A DNA stretch of 64,000 nucleotides from Haliscomenobacter sp041740695 (GTDB lineage: Bacteria; Bacteroidota; Bacteroidia; Chitinophagales; Saprospiraceae), in assembly GCF_041740695.1 (NCBI RefSeq), contig NZ_JBGSLK010000098.1, positions 1 through 64,000 of the forward strand, given 5' to 3'. This document shows, piece after piece, positions 1 through 9,282 of the stretch (the stretch's first letter is position 1; each line of letters begins with the position of its first letter). Position numbers and translations under genes: made by a program. Below the pieces are notes generated by a model, which worked only from the letters and a program-made list of their open reading frames with translations, was not told the origin of the DNA and did no database searches.

Positions 1-132
1 GACCTGCAACGCTGAATAAGTCGCTGCGGTAGCCACTTCTAAACTCTTAAGTCATGTATTCTTAACTCTTAACTCAAAATCATTAAAAATGATTCAATTA
101 CCTGATAATCAACTTGCCTCAAGTCTAATAAA

Positions 133-168
133 GAAGCGCCCCGGATCCCCTCGATCCAGCAGCGCTTC
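133..168 (-). terminator. Putative terminator of the lipocalin-like gene
   Basis: A 7-bp perfect stem (GAAGCGC at 133-139 with GCGCTTC at 162-168) encloses a second inverted pair, GGATC/GATCC. Read on the minus strand it is followed by TTTATTAG, a weak U-tract. It lies 26 bases beyond the stop of the minus-strand gene at 195, where a rho-independent terminator is expected. The rest of positions 1-194 shows no gene. Confidence 0.55.
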
Positions 169-194
169 AACAAATTACCATTAAAACATAAAGT

Positions 195-686
195 CTATTT
201 CTTCACGTAAACAGCTTTGAAGGTATAAGTCACGCCGCCATCCTCAATCTCGTATTCCGCGGTGAATTCACTTTTTCCCAAGTTGCTCAGGTTCCAGCTT
301 TCGGTATCCCCATCTCTGCTTACAGACAGGATGGTTTGAGCTGGATTGAGCGCCCAGGTACCAGATACGGTTTGAGGATCGCTGTTTTGGCACTTTGAAG
401 TGCCTTCATCTTCCAGGTAAGTATTGTTGTTTTGGATGATCACCAGGTCGTCTTTGATACAGGTGGGCAACTGTGCAAATACATTAGTTACCGTGGTACC
501 AAACCAATCGATGGCGGGATCACAAGTGAGGGCCTTTAATTGCCAGGTCCCTACAATTTTGGCTTTGACACCATCATTGTCATCATCATCGTCTTTGTCA
601 AACAATTCGCAGGAAGTGCTCGCCAGAGCAATCGACAAAATAGCCATTACGGAAGCCAGGCGGCTCCAGGTTTTGAAAGCAAACAT
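195..686 (-). CDS. Lipocalin-like lipoprotein
   Basis: A 163-residue exported lipoprotein. The N-terminus has a hydrophobic signal ending in a lipobox (ASTSC, Cys about residue 26), so the mature protein should be lipid-anchored. A run of aspartates follows directly, which in Bacteroidota often marks surface or outer-membrane lipoproteins. The remainder (IVGTWQLKAL near residue 44, then beta-strand-rich text) resembles the lipocalin-like or DUF5004-type barrel found in many Bacteroidota lipoproteins. No ligand can be inferred. It stands alone, with a likely terminator downstream. The family call is moderately sure; lipoprotein export is well supported. Confidence 0.75.
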   Translation of the reverse strand: MFAFKTWSRLASVMAILSIALASTSCELFDKDDDDDNDGVKAKIVGTWQLKALTCDPAIDWFGTTVTNVFAQLPTCIKDDLVIIQNNNTYLEDEGTSKCQNSDPQTVSGTWALNPAQTILSVSRDGDTESWNLSNLGKSEFTAEYEIEDGGVTYTFKAVYVKK

Positions 687-808
687 AACAGTCAGGTTTT
701 AGGTGATAAATAAGTTGGTTGTGAAAAAACACTCGCGGTCTCATCCGCAATTTGACCATTAGACAGCGGCGGTAAAAACGGGTCGCAAAATTGATTCAAA
801 AAATTTTG

Positions 809-2029
809 TTAAAAAAACGTAAATACCACCAACAACCCCAACACAAAAAGAATCGAAAAACCAAGCGAATACAAGAAGGAAAAACAAATACATTTTAAAC
901 TGGTCTTAAACCAATTTTGCCCATAAAAACGCTTAATGGTCAAGAAGAAAAAAACAAAAATACCTATTCCTATTGCGCTCCACCAGGTACCCAAGGGAAA
1001 ATAATAGTCCAATCCCATTAAAAAAGTAAGTGCCAATAAGACCCCGGAATGCCAATGCAACAAAACCACAAAATGCTCGACATAATACCGCTTTTGCCGC
1101 CAGTAAAAAAGGTGCATCACCCCCGCCATGATAATGATCAAGGCCAGAACGGTCCAGGAAAAGCTACCAATGTAAGCATTGATGAGGTCACTTGGTTTTT
1201 GAATGGAACGGACGCCCTGCCGGAGCAAGGTTTTACTGAACCAGTCGGTTACTCCATACAATTCAGTAAGTTCCTCCGGGCTGTATTCTACGATGTCTTG
1301 GTGCGCAATTCTTATTACTCGGGAGCCAAAAGTAATGCTCAAGCTATCTTTGGATAACAAACTATCTAATTGCTTCGTCCAGTGGCCATTGGTTTTTTCA
1401 AGAATAATGTCTAAAGATTCGTTCACCGCTGGCGTTTGTAAGCGGGGCGGCAGTGAATCAAAAGCTTTCTGGATTTGGTGGGAAAAAACGTAACGTTCCA
1501 GTAAAAAATAAAAATCGGCTTGTTTTGCACTGCTGGCTTGTTTGGTATTGCCGCCAAACTCCAGATTTGGTTTGGCAGATTTCGGCTTTTTTGCATTGCT
1601 GCCTTTTTTGGTACTATCGCGCTCATTGAGCGGAATGGTGGTATCTGTAGAAACAAAATTCAAATGTAAGCCTTTGGTTCCATTGTCAGTTATCTTGTTG
1701 AACATCAATAGAAAAAAGAACATCACCACAAAGAAGAACTGAAAGGGATGGGGATACTGTTTGATTTTTCCCGCAAAATAGTCCAAACTTACCCGCGCCG
1801 GGATAAACAGGCGCCACATCATGCGCAGCAACTGGCTATCCAGATTGGTGAGTTTGTAAAAGAACTTTTTGGTCAAGGATTTTAGAGGAATCCGGCCCTC
1901 GAAACGTTTTTGGCCACAATGCGGGCAAAACTTCCCTTTTTTAGCCATTTTTTTGCCACAGTTGCTGCACAATTCCCGTGGTTCTTCGGCAGCGGTGTTC
2001 TCGTTAGGATCAATCGGGCTAAGGTCCAT
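809..2029 (-). CDS. DUF3667 family membrane protein with zinc ribbon
   Basis: A 406-residue protein. Residues 21-40 carry two CxxC pairs (CSNCGKKMAKKGKFCPHCGQ), a zinc-ribbon signature. They are followed by the basic stretch and hydrophobic helix typical of DUF3667 (about residues 85-110). Three to four further membrane segments lie in the last 130 residues (for example around FSWTVLALIIIMAGV and the C-terminal hydrophobic end). A polar, lysine- and serine-rich segment separates the first helix from the rest. DUF3667 is widespread in Bacteroidota; its role is unknown. It is transcribed away from the TonB receptor gene at 2300. Confidence 0.85.
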   Translation of the reverse strand: MDLSPIDPNENTAAEEPRELCSNCGKKMAKKGKFCPHCGQKRFEGRIPLKSLTKKFFYKLTNLDSQLLRMMWRLFIPARVSLDYFAGKIKQYPHPFQFFFVVMFFFLLMFNKITDNGTKGLHLNFVSTDTTIPLNERDSTKKGSNAKKPKSAKPNLEFGGNTKQASSAKQADFYFLLERYVFSHQIQKAFDSLPPRLQTPAVNESLDIILEKTNGHWTKQLDSLLSKDSLSITFGSRVIRIAHQDIVEYSPEELTELYGVTDWFSKTLLRQGVRSIQKPSDLINAYIGSFSWTVLALIIIMAGVMHLFYWRQKRYYVEHFVVLLHWHSGVLLALTFLMGLDYYFPLGTWWSAIGIGIFVFFFLTIKRFYGQNWFKTSLKCICFSFLYSLGFSILFVLGLLVVFTFF

Positions 2030-2299
2030 ATTTAATGGGTTAATGGTTCTTTGATTTGGAGCTAGGTAAATCTAAAACTTAATCACTGGAAATAAACGGG
2101 ATAATCGACAAAACAAGAGCGATTGCCGAGGACAGCGATTGAAAGGAGGAAAAGTGACGATAGGTGTAAAGCGCTTTGGCTCAAAAATATAATGTTCTTT
2201 CCTTCTAGGCTTTACAACCTTTGGTCGAGTAAACTTATCTCTTCAAACGACTGTTCATACCTTGTCATCACCTGAAAGGATCTAAAAAAACCCAAATTT
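2030..2299. promoter_or_regulatory. Divergent intergenic region
   Basis: About 270 bases separate two divergently transcribed genes (DUF3667 leftward, TonB receptor rightward), so both promoters must lie here. I found no exact TTTG-N19-TAnnTTTG promoter and no hairpin or ORF that I would defend. Confidence 0.4.
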
Positions 2300-4657
2300 A
2301 TGTACAAACTACTACTTGCGTTGCTGGTGGTTTTTATGAGCATTGGCCATGCCGCTGCTCAGGAAAAACTCACCATCAGCGGTTATGTCAAAGATGCTAA
2401 AAACGGGGAAGCCCTCCTTGGTGCAACCGTTTTTGTACCCACTCTGGGTGAGGGAGTCACCACCAATGATTATGGCTTTTACTCCCTTACCCTGCCTCGA
2501 GGCACCTACGACATCAGCTTTTCTTACGTCAGTTACCTGGAAGAAAAACGCCAGGTCAAACTGGAAAACGCCAACGTCAAGCTCGACCTGGAATTGAAAG
2601 AAAGCGCCCTGGTGCTGGAAACCGTCACCATCAGCTCCGAGCGAGTCGACGCCAATGTGCGCAGCATCGAAATGTCGGTCAACAAAGTGGACATGCGCAC
2701 CATCCAAAAAATGCCCGCTTTGTTGGGCGAAGTGGACGTGATCCGCAGCATCCAGTTTTTGCCGGGAGTAACCACGGTAGGAGAGGGGGCTACGGGCTTC
2801 AACGTGCGCGGAGGAAACGTTGACCAAAACCTGGTACTCCTCGACGAAGCACCTGTGTTCAATTCTTCCCACCTTTTTGGTTTCTTTTCCGTGTTCAATC
2901 CCGATGCGGTAAAAGATGTTAAACTCATTAAGGGTGGTATTCCTGCCGAATACGGAGGCCGTGTATCTTCCATCCTGGATGTACGCATGAAGGAAGGGAA
3001 TTCCAAAAAATTCGCCGCATCTGGTGGGATTGGCACCATCTTTAGCCGTTTGGCGCTGGAAACGCCCATCATCAAAGATAAGGGTTCTTTCATTGTAGCG
3101 GCGCGGCGCTCTTACATCGACGTATTGGCCAAACCCTTTTTAAGTGGCGACCTCAAGGACAGCCGTTTTTACTTCTACGACCTGACAGCCAAAGCCAATT
3201 ACCAGATTGATGATAAAAATACGGTGTTTCTATCAGGCTATTTTGGCCGCGACGTTTTTGGGGCTGACTTTGGCTTCGATTGGGGGAATACCACCGCTTC
3301 GGCGCGCTGGAACCACATTTTCAACGACAAACTCTTCCTCAATACCACGGCTTTTTTTAGCAATTACGACTACCGCCTCCAATCCGACCTCAGAGAACCC
3401 AACCCTCAGGATGCCTTTCGCTGGAATTCCAACATCAAAAATTACAGTGTCAAACCCGACTTCACCTACTACCTCAATTCCCGTAACAAGATCTCCTTTG
3501 GCGGGCAAATGATTTATTACACCTTCCAGCCCGGCAAGGCGGAAGCCATTTCGGGCGGCGAAACCCGGGTCATCGGGCAGGATAGCAAATACGCCATCGA
3601 ATACGCAGCTTATTTTGGCAATGAGCAAAAACTGGGCAAAAACTTCACCTTACAATACGGCATCCGTTACTCCATGTATGATTACATCGGACCGGGCAAC
3701 GCCTACACCTATGGCCCCCAAACGGGCGAACGCCGCGAACCCATCAGTACACAAACCTACGAAAGAGGGGAACGAATCACCCGATACGGCAATTGGGAGC
3801 CCCGCTTTTCTGCCAACATTGGCATCGGTGACGCTAGCTCCATCAAGGTGAGTTACAACCGCATGGCGCAATACCTGCACCTCTTGTCCAATACGGCAGC
3901 GGCTTCGCCCCTGGACGTATGGACGCCCACCAGCAACAACATCAAACCACAACTGTCTGACCAAGTCGCTTTGGGTTTGTTCAAAAACTTCAAAGACAAC
4001 CTCTTTGAAACTTCGGTGGAGGTGTATTACAAAAGCCTGCAAAATCAGGTGGACTATATCCCCAATTCTGATCTTTTGTTGAATCCGCAACTGGAAGGTG
4101 ACTTACTCTTTGGCGATGGCCGAGCTTATGGCGCAGAGTTTTTCATCAAAAAAACCAAAGGCAAATTGAATGGCTGGTTGAGCTACACCCTGTCGCGCAC
4201 CGAACGTCAAATCAAGGGGCTCAACAACAACGACTGGTTTCCCAGCCGTTTTGACAAAACCCATGTCCTCAATTTTGTGGGGATTTATGACTTGAATGAG
4301 CGGGTGAGTTTTTCGCTTAATTTCACTTATGGAACGGGCACTCCAGCGACCTTCCCTACCAGTAAATTCATCTGGCAAGGTTATGCGCTGCCGCACAATT
4401 TTTATGCTCAACGCAACGGCTACCGCATCCCCGATTACCACCGTGTTGACTTGGCCGCAATCGTGAAGCAAAAGAAAAAGCTGTTTGGCAAAGGTGAGGG
4501 CGAATGGGTTTTTTCTATTTACAATTTGTACAATCGACGCAATGCTTTTTCAGTGTACGTTCGCCAAAATGAAGACAATCCGAGTCAGACCGAGGCGGTG
4601 CGTTATTCCGTTTTTGGGTCGATCATCCCGGCGGTGACCTACAATTTTAAATTTTAA
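2300..4657 (+). CDS. TonB-dependent receptor with carboxypeptidase-like N-terminal domain
   Basis: A 785-residue outer-membrane receptor. It has a signal peptide (cleavage after HAAAQ, about residue 21), then a CarboxypepD_reg-like beta-sandwich (about residues 24-110: ISGYVKDAKNGEALLGATV). The plug domain follows (about 115-235, including GFNVRGGNVDQNLVLLDEAP and IKGGIPAEYGGRVSSILDV), then a beta-barrel to the C-terminal Phe. It lacks the SusC signature in the plug and is shorter than SusC proteins. It is followed after 16 bases by a DUF4249 lipoprotein, the usual partner of this receptor type. The substrate is unknown; peptides, metal chelates or oligosaccharides are all possible. It appears independent of the polysaccharide loci. 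Confidence 0.9.
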   Translation: MYKLLLALLVVFMSIGHAAAQEKLTISGYVKDAKNGEALLGATVFVPTLGEGVTTNDYGFYSLTLPRGTYDISFSYVSYLEEKRQVKLENANVKLDLELKESALVLETVTISSERVDANVRSIEMSVNKVDMRTIQKMPALLGEVDVIRSIQFLPGVTTVGEGATGFNVRGGNVDQNLVLLDEAPVFNSSHLFGFFSVFNPDAVKDVKLIKGGIPAEYGGRVSSILDVRMKEGNSKKFAASGGIGTIFSRLALETPIIKDKGSFIVAARRSYIDVLAKPFLSGDLKDSRFYFYDLTAKANYQIDDKNTVFLSGYFGRDVFGADFGFDWGNTTASARWNHIFNDKLFLNTTAFFSNYDYRLQSDLREPNPQDAFRWNSNIKNYSVKPDFTYYLNSRNKISFGGQMIYYTFQPGKAEAISGGETRVIGQDSKYAIEYAAYFGNEQKLGKNFTLQYGIRYSMYDYIGPGNAYTYGPQTGERREPISTQTYERGERITRYGNWEPRFSANIGIGDASSIKVSYNRMAQYLHLLSNTAAASPLDVWTPTSNNIKPQLSDQVALGLFKNFKDNLFETSVEVYYKSLQNQVDYIPNSDLLLNPQLEGDLLFGDGRAYGAEFFIKKTKGKLNGWLSYTLSRTERQIKGLNNNDWFPSRFDKTHVLNFVGIYDLNERVSFSLNFTYGTGTPATFPTSKFIWQGYALPHNFYAQRNGYRIPDYHRVDLAAIVKQKKKLFGKGEGEWVFSIYNLYNRRNAFSVYVRQNEDNPSQTEAVRYSVFGSIIPAVTYNFKF

Positions 4658-4673
4658 TCAAAACAGAACATCC

Positions 4674-5588
4674 ATGAAAAACATACAGTGGTTTTATTTT
4701 TTCCTCATTCTGCTGGTCAGCACCGCTTGTACGGACGTCATTGATCTTGAAACTGAAGCAGGCGAAACCCAATTAGTGATCGATGCCTGGGTAACCGATG
4801 AATCCAAAATCCAAACCATCAAGTTGAGTTTGACCCAGCCCTACTTTGATCGGGGTGGGATTGTACCCGCCAAAGGCGCGACAGTCATTCTTTTTTCAGA
4901 AGACAGCATTCCTTATCCTTTCATCGACTTAAAAAATGATGGCAACTACGTTTGGCAACCCAGCGTGGTGGGCGAAAAAATCCTGGAAGTGGGCAAACAG
5001 TACGCCTTGTACGTGAAGTATGGCGCAGAGGAGTATTTTTCCATCAGCAGGGTCAATCGGGTACCGCCCATTGATTCTATAAACTATTTCAAACAAAAAT
5101 ATCCCGTAGCACCCACAGATTTGCGGCAAGAGGGCTATCAGGTGGATTTTTATGCGCGCGACCCGCTTGGGCAAGGCGATTGTTACTGGGTGCGGGCCTA
5201 TCGCAACGATACCCTTTTTGACAAACCCAGCCAGATTTTGACCGTTTACGATGCTAGTTTCAGTCCGGGAGGTTCTGCCGATGGCTTGATGTTTATCCTG
5301 CCCATTCGCGCTGGAGCAAGCCCCGACTTGTACAATGCCAACGACAAGGTGAAAGTAGAACTCTATTCGATTCCACCAGAAGCTTTTTATTTCCTGCAAT
5401 TGGTGCGCACAGAATCCACCAACGGCGGTATTTTTGCCACGGTACCCAGCAATATCCCCACTAACATCCAACCCCTGGATCAAAACAACAAAAAGCAAGT
5501 ACTGGGCTTCTTTGCGGTATCAGCTGTTTCGAGCATAGAGACGGTAGTGGATGGGAGCAAGGCGATACCGAAGCCGTCGGGGCGGTAG
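4674..5588 (+). CDS. DUF4249 outer-membrane lipoprotein
   Basis: A 304-residue lipoprotein with signal peptide and lipobox (LVSTAC, Cys about residue 20). The start of the mature part (VIDLETEAGETQLVIDAWVT) and the following beta-rich body match the DUF4249 family. These proteins are encoded directly after TonB receptors in Bacteroidota and probably act as extracellular lids or substrate-capture partners, by analogy with SusD. The gene begins 16 bases after the receptor stop, so the two are almost certainly one operon. The C-terminal end is poorly conserved and runs into a repeat-rich intergenic stretch. Confidence 0.85.
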   Translation: MKNIQWFYFFLILLVSTACTDVIDLETEAGETQLVIDAWVTDESKIQTIKLSLTQPYFDRGGIVPAKGATVILFSEDSIPYPFIDLKNDGNYVWQPSVVGEKILEVGKQYALYVKYGAEEYFSISRVNRVPPIDSINYFKQKYPVAPTDLRQEGYQVDFYARDPLGQGDCYWVRAYRNDTLFDKPSQILTVYDASFSPGGSADGLMFILPIRAGASPDLYNANDKVKVELYSIPPEAFYFLQLVRTESTNGGIFATVPSNIPTNIQPLDQNNKKQVLGFFAVSAVSSIETVVDGSKAIPKPSGR

Positions 5589-5590
5589 GG

Positions 5591-5730
5591 GAGTGAAAAG
5601 TGAAAAGTGAAAAGTGAAAAGTGAGAGGGACATTTCTACCATTCCTAATTTTATTGCAAAATAATAGGAGGCGGTTGAAAAACAACTGGTATACCTGCTT
5701 TTCACTTTTCACTATTCGCTTTTCGCTTTC
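5591..5730. repeat. GTGAAAA tandem repeat with distal inverted copy
   Basis: Positions 5593-5623 hold about four tandem copies of GTGAAAA, starting three bases after the DUF4249 stop. The complementary form (TTTTCAC repeats, with CGCTTTT variants) occurs at about 5699-5730, so the 140-base stretch could fold into a long imperfect hairpin. It carries no convincing ORF. It may act as a transcription end signal or be a dispersed intergenic repeat. The remaining sequence up to 5862 must hold the promoter of the peptidase gene. Confidence 0.55.
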
Positions 5731-5862
5731 TATCATTTGTTTTCAGTTATTTGTCAGAAAATAGTACTGTATAGGAATTACCCTAAAAGATTTCGTTGTA
5801 AATTCGTTTAATGGCATCTTTTGTTGTCTAGATTCATCAATTTTTTTTCAAATCAAACGACT

Positions 5863-8214
5863 ATGAAAATTTCGAGTCCTAACTTACCTAAGCTTTTTTT
5901 GATCTTGTTTCTAGCCAATTGTTCTTTTTACACCGTTTTTAGCCAAACTGGCTCAAATCATGGTAACAAGTTCGAGCAAATGGGTACGGTTCTACCTCCA
6001 GGCAACGACGTTCGCGGCATGGACGGCGCACCAGGACCGGAATACTGGCAACAGCGCGTGGATTATGATATTCAGTGTACGCTCGACGAAAAAAACCTAC
6101 GGCTGGATGGCAGTGAGATGATTACGTATTACAACCAATCTCCGAACACCTTGCGTTACTTGTGGTTGCAATTGGATGAAAATGAGCATTCCTCAGAATC
6201 GGCAGGCATTCAAAAAGCCAATCCCAGCCACCTGACACCCATTATGAGTGAAGGTGCGTTGAAGAATTATGATAAAGAGGACATCAGTAAATATGGGCAT
6301 AAAATTCAAAAAATTACCGATGCCGTTGGCAAACCTTTAAAATTTAGCATCAATCAGACGATGATGCGGGTGGAATTACTACAGCCACTCAAACCCGGCG
6401 AAACCTTCAATTTTCAGGTGGATTGGCATTATTACATTACCGACCGCATGACTTTTCGGGGGCGGGGTGGTTATGAATACTTTGAAAAAGATAAAAATTA
6501 TTTGTTCACAATAACACAATGGTATCCAAGGCTTTGTGTTTTTAGTGATTTTGAAGGCTGGCAAAACAAACAATTCACCGGAAGAGGGGAATTCGCGCTC
6601 ACTTTCGGCAATTTTATTGTGAAAATGACGGTACCCGAAGACCATATCGTTGGTTCTACAGGCGAGTGCCTGAACTATTCTACCGTTTTAACACCAGCTC
6701 AACTGAAGCGCTGGGAACAGGCAAAAAGTGTCAAAGAGCCTTTGGAAATTGTAACCTTGGATGAAGCCAAGAAGAACGAAAAGTCCAAGCCAAACGGCAC
6801 CAAAACCTGGATTTACAAAGCTGACAATGTGCGTGATTTTGCCTGGACCTCCAGCCGCAAATTTGTATGGGACGCCATGCCCCACTTCACCGAGGAAGGC
6901 AAACGCGTGATGTGCATGAGCTATTATGGCAAGGAAGCCTATCCGGTTTACAGCAAATATTCGACTAAAGTAGTGGCGCACACCCTGAAAACGTATTCTA
7001 AATACACTTTCCCTTACCCTTATCCGGTTGCGATTTCTGTAGAAGCCTCGAATGGTATGGAGTATCCAATGATTTGCTTCAACTACGGCCGCGCTGAAGA
7101 GGACGGCACGTATAGCGAAGGGGTGAAGTACGGAGCGATTGGCGTAATCATTCACGAAGTGGGGCACAATTATTTCCCAATGATCGTCAACAGCGATGAA
7201 CGCCAGTGGACCTGGATGGACGAAGGCATCAACAGTTTTATGGATGAGGTTGCCATGCAGGAATTTGATAACAATCGCCGTCCGGGATTCCAGGGCATCA
7301 CCAGTTACATGCGTCTGCCGAAGAATCAGTTGGAACCGATCATGACCAATAGTGAAAATATTGTCAACTTTGGTCCGAATGCCTATTCCAAACCTGCCGC
7401 GGGTTTGAATATGCTGCGCGAAACGATCATGGGGCGTGAGTTGTTTGACTACGCCTTTAAAGAATATGCCCGCCGTTGGATGTTCAAGCACCCGACACCG
7501 GCTGACTTTTTCCGCACGATGGAAGACGCTAGTGGCGTGGATTTGGATTGGTTTTGGCGCGGCTGGTTCTATGGCATTGAGCCGGTGGATGTTTCGTTGG
7601 ACAGTGTAAAATGGTTCAAGGCCGATTTGGAAAACAACCCGAAACCGCAAGAGCGCAGCTTCCCTCGTAAAAGCAGCAAACCGGAGCGTACCCTAACGCA
7701 GGAACGCAACCGCGAAGCGGGCGTCGGATTTGCGGTAGAGCAAGACCCGAACCTTCGTGATTTTTACGATACTTACAAGCCTTGGGAAACCGAAGATTCA
7801 GTGCAAACATTCAAACAAACGATGTACGCTGAAACCTTGACCGATAAGGAGAAAAAAGAGCTCTTCGGCGATAAAAACTACTACGAACTGTACTTCAGCA
7901 ACAAAGGTGGGCTGGTCATGCCGATTATTATCGAATGGACTTTTAAGGATGGCACAAAGGAAATTGAACGCATTCCAGTGGAAATCTGGCGTAAAAATGA
8001 AGACAAATTTTCCAAGGTGTTTATGAAAGAAAAAGAAGTGAGCGGCATTGTGATTGACCCCTTCAAAGAAACGGCGGACATTGATGAAAAAAGCAACAAT
8101 TGGCCCGTCAAAGAATTGCCGACGCGATTCCAGGTTTTCAAGCAGAACAAAGCGGATCCGCAACCCAACCCGATGCAAAAAGCCGCCCAGCAAGGCAAGC
8201 GAATTAAACCATAA
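5863..8214 (+). CDS. M1 family metallopeptidase
   Basis: A 783-residue exported zinc aminopeptidase. The ATG at 5863 is preferred over an upstream in-frame TTG because it begins a normal signal peptide (hydrophobic core, ending near VFSQ). The zinc site is HEVGH (His431, Glu432, His435), with the third ligand Glu in WMDEG (about residue 454), giving HExxH-18-E. The motif NGMEYP just upstream corresponds to the GxMEN exopeptidase motif of M1 enzymes. The C-terminal 200 residues are lysine-rich and less conserved. It probably trims peptides in the periplasm or at the cell surface. It is monocistronic, with a bidirectional terminator downstream. Confidence 0.92.
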   Translation: MKISSPNLPKLFLILFLANCSFYTVFSQTGSNHGNKFEQMGTVLPPGNDVRGMDGAPGPEYWQQRVDYDIQCTLDEKNLRLDGSEMITYYNQSPNTLRYLWLQLDENEHSSESAGIQKANPSHLTPIMSEGALKNYDKEDISKYGHKIQKITDAVGKPLKFSINQTMMRVELLQPLKPGETFNFQVDWHYYITDRMTFRGRGGYEYFEKDKNYLFTITQWYPRLCVFSDFEGWQNKQFTGRGEFALTFGNFIVKMTVPEDHIVGSTGECLNYSTVLTPAQLKRWEQAKSVKEPLEIVTLDEAKKNEKSKPNGTKTWIYKADNVRDFAWTSSRKFVWDAMPHFTEEGKRVMCMSYYGKEAYPVYSKYSTKVVAHTLKTYSKYTFPYPYPVAISVEASNGMEYPMICFNYGRAEEDGTYSEGVKYGAIGVIIHEVGHNYFPMIVNSDERQWTWMDEGINSFMDEVAMQEFDNNRRPGFQGITSYMRLPKNQLEPIMTNSENIVNFGPNAYSKPAAGLNMLRETIMGRELFDYAFKEYARRWMFKHPTPADFFRTMEDASGVDLDWFWRGWFYGIEPVDVSLDSVKWFKADLENNPKPQERSFPRKSSKPERTLTQERNREAGVGFAVEQDPNLRDFYDTYKPWETEDSVQTFKQTMYAETLTDKEKKELFGDKNYYELYFSNKGGLVMPIIIEWTFKDGTKEIERIPVEIWRKNEDKFSKVFMKEKEVSGIVIDPFKETADIDEKSNNWPVKELPTRFQVFKQNKADPQPNPMQKAAQQGKRIKP

Positions 8215-8249
8215 GATATTTCTAAGTTGGGTATAATTTTATAAAAAAA

Positions 8250-8280
8250 GAGCGCCTTATAGCTAGTCTACAAGGCGCTC
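8250..8280. terminator. Bidirectional terminator
   Basis: A 9-bp perfect stem (GAGCGCCTT at 8250-8258 with AAGGCGCTC at 8272-8280) is flanked by an A-run on the left (8243-8249) and TTCTTTTTT on the right. It therefore has a U-tract in both directions. It lies between the convergent peptidase (stop 8214) and Dabb gene (stop 8299) and should end both transcripts. Confidence 0.85.
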
Positions 8281-8298
8281 TTCTTTTTTGAGTGCTGA

Positions 8299-8691
8299 CT
8301 ATTGCTTTCCCTTCGCGTCATACACAATCACCCGCTCCCACAAATGGCTGTTTTCTTCCACAAATTTCAAGTGGGTAGGGTGGATTTGGTAAGCGTCCTG
8401 ATCCGCCGAGTTTTTGAATACCCAGGTGATGGACAGGTCGTAAGAACCGTCGATTACCGGGCGCTCTTTCGTATCGGCGGGAGTGCCGATGTAGGCGGCT
8501 TGAATTTCCTTGATCGTCGTTAAGGTTTTAACCCCTTTGTAAAGTGCTTCCAGGTCTTGGGCATTGCCCTTGTTTTTAAGCCAAAAGTATACGGTATGTA
8601 CCACCCCGGCTTTGATCTTTTTGGAGGAAGCTTGTGCATAACCCCCAATAAAACCAAGCAAGAGGAAAGCAAAAAGTAAAAGAATTTTCAT
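8299..8691 (-). CDS. Dabb (stress-responsive A/B barrel) protein, exported
   Basis: A 130-residue protein. I chose the ATG at 8691 because it starts a signal peptide (MKILLLFAFLLLGFIGGYAQ); an upstream in-frame start would add 20 unrelated residues. The mature part has the ferredoxin-like Dabb pattern: VVHTVYFWLK near the N-terminus, an amphipathic helix, a YDLSITWVF strand and the terminal HPTHLKFVEE segment. Dabb domains are small dimeric alpha/beta barrels. Many are of unknown function, and some act on polyketide or aromatic compounds. A periplasmic location is inferred from the signal. Confidence 0.85.
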   Translation of the reverse strand: MKILLLFAFLLLGFIGGYAQASSKKIKAGVVHTVYFWLKNKGNAQDLEALYKGVKTLTTIKEIQAAYIGTPADTKERPVIDGSYDLSITWVFKNSADQDAYQIHPTHLKFVEENSHLWERVIVYDAKGKQ

Positions 8692-8820
8692 TGGATTGAA
8701 TTTTTGTGTTTGTTTATTTTCTCCGAAGCAACAAAGAAAGGAACAAATCAAGAAAAAATTAGTGCCATTACCGGAAAATCTCTATTTTACTGCCTCATTC
8801 AAAACCCAAAAATTTTTTCC

Positions 8821-9165
8821 ATGAGCCAATTTGATGACTTGCTTGTAAAGTACAAGGAAGAACTGGGCGGTACTCGCGACGTAAGTGGCGTAGACGAAAC
8901 CCTATTGACAGCCATTACAAAAGCATTAGGTCCATCTATCTACAATGATGACTCCTCTCGGGTTTCTTGCTCTGACAAGACTGAGTTGGATCGCGTAAAA
9001 AACAACTTCCTCATCGGAAAAATGGGACTTGCCGATGGTCCCGACCTTGATGCAGCCTTGAAAGAGGTTTGTGAACAAATGGGGTCAGCCAACCGGAACA
9101 AGTACCGTGCTATTTTTTACTACCTCTTGGTTAAAAAATTAGGCCTGGAAGCGAAGTACGCTTAG
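8821..9165 (+). CDS. DUF2853 family protein
   Basis: A 114-residue cytoplasmic protein starting at the ATG at 8821 (MSQFDDLLVKYKEEL). A longer in-frame version would only read through the promoter region. The conserved blocks LGPSIYNDD, VSCSDKTEL, VKNNFLIGKMGL and NRNKYRAIFYYLLVKK identify DUF2853, a small all-helical family common in Bacteroidota and Proteobacteria. Its biochemical role is unknown. It is probably monocistronic and divergent from the Dabb gene. Confidence 0.9.
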   Translation: MSQFDDLLVKYKEELGGTRDVSGVDETLLTAITKALGPSIYNDDSSRVSCSDKTELDRVKNNFLIGKMGLADGPDLDAALKEVCEQMGSANRNKYRAIFYYLLVKKLGLEAKYA

Positions 9166-9282
9166 GCACTTACAGAATCCATACGGAAGGCATTGAGCAC
9201 AAGCTTGATGCCTTTTGTTATTTATAGAACCCTGCTTAATGGATGAACAATACCTTATTTGTCCACACTGACTCGATTATTT

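Noticed and set aside
5591..5626. Tandem GTGAAAA units considered as a CRISPR array
   Set aside because: The unit is seven bases and there are no spacers or cas genes.
6688..7650. A 320-codon open frame on the minus strand inside the M1 peptidase gene
   Set aside because: It is antisense to a gene with clear catalytic motifs, has no recognisable domain and shows the biased composition of a shadow frame.
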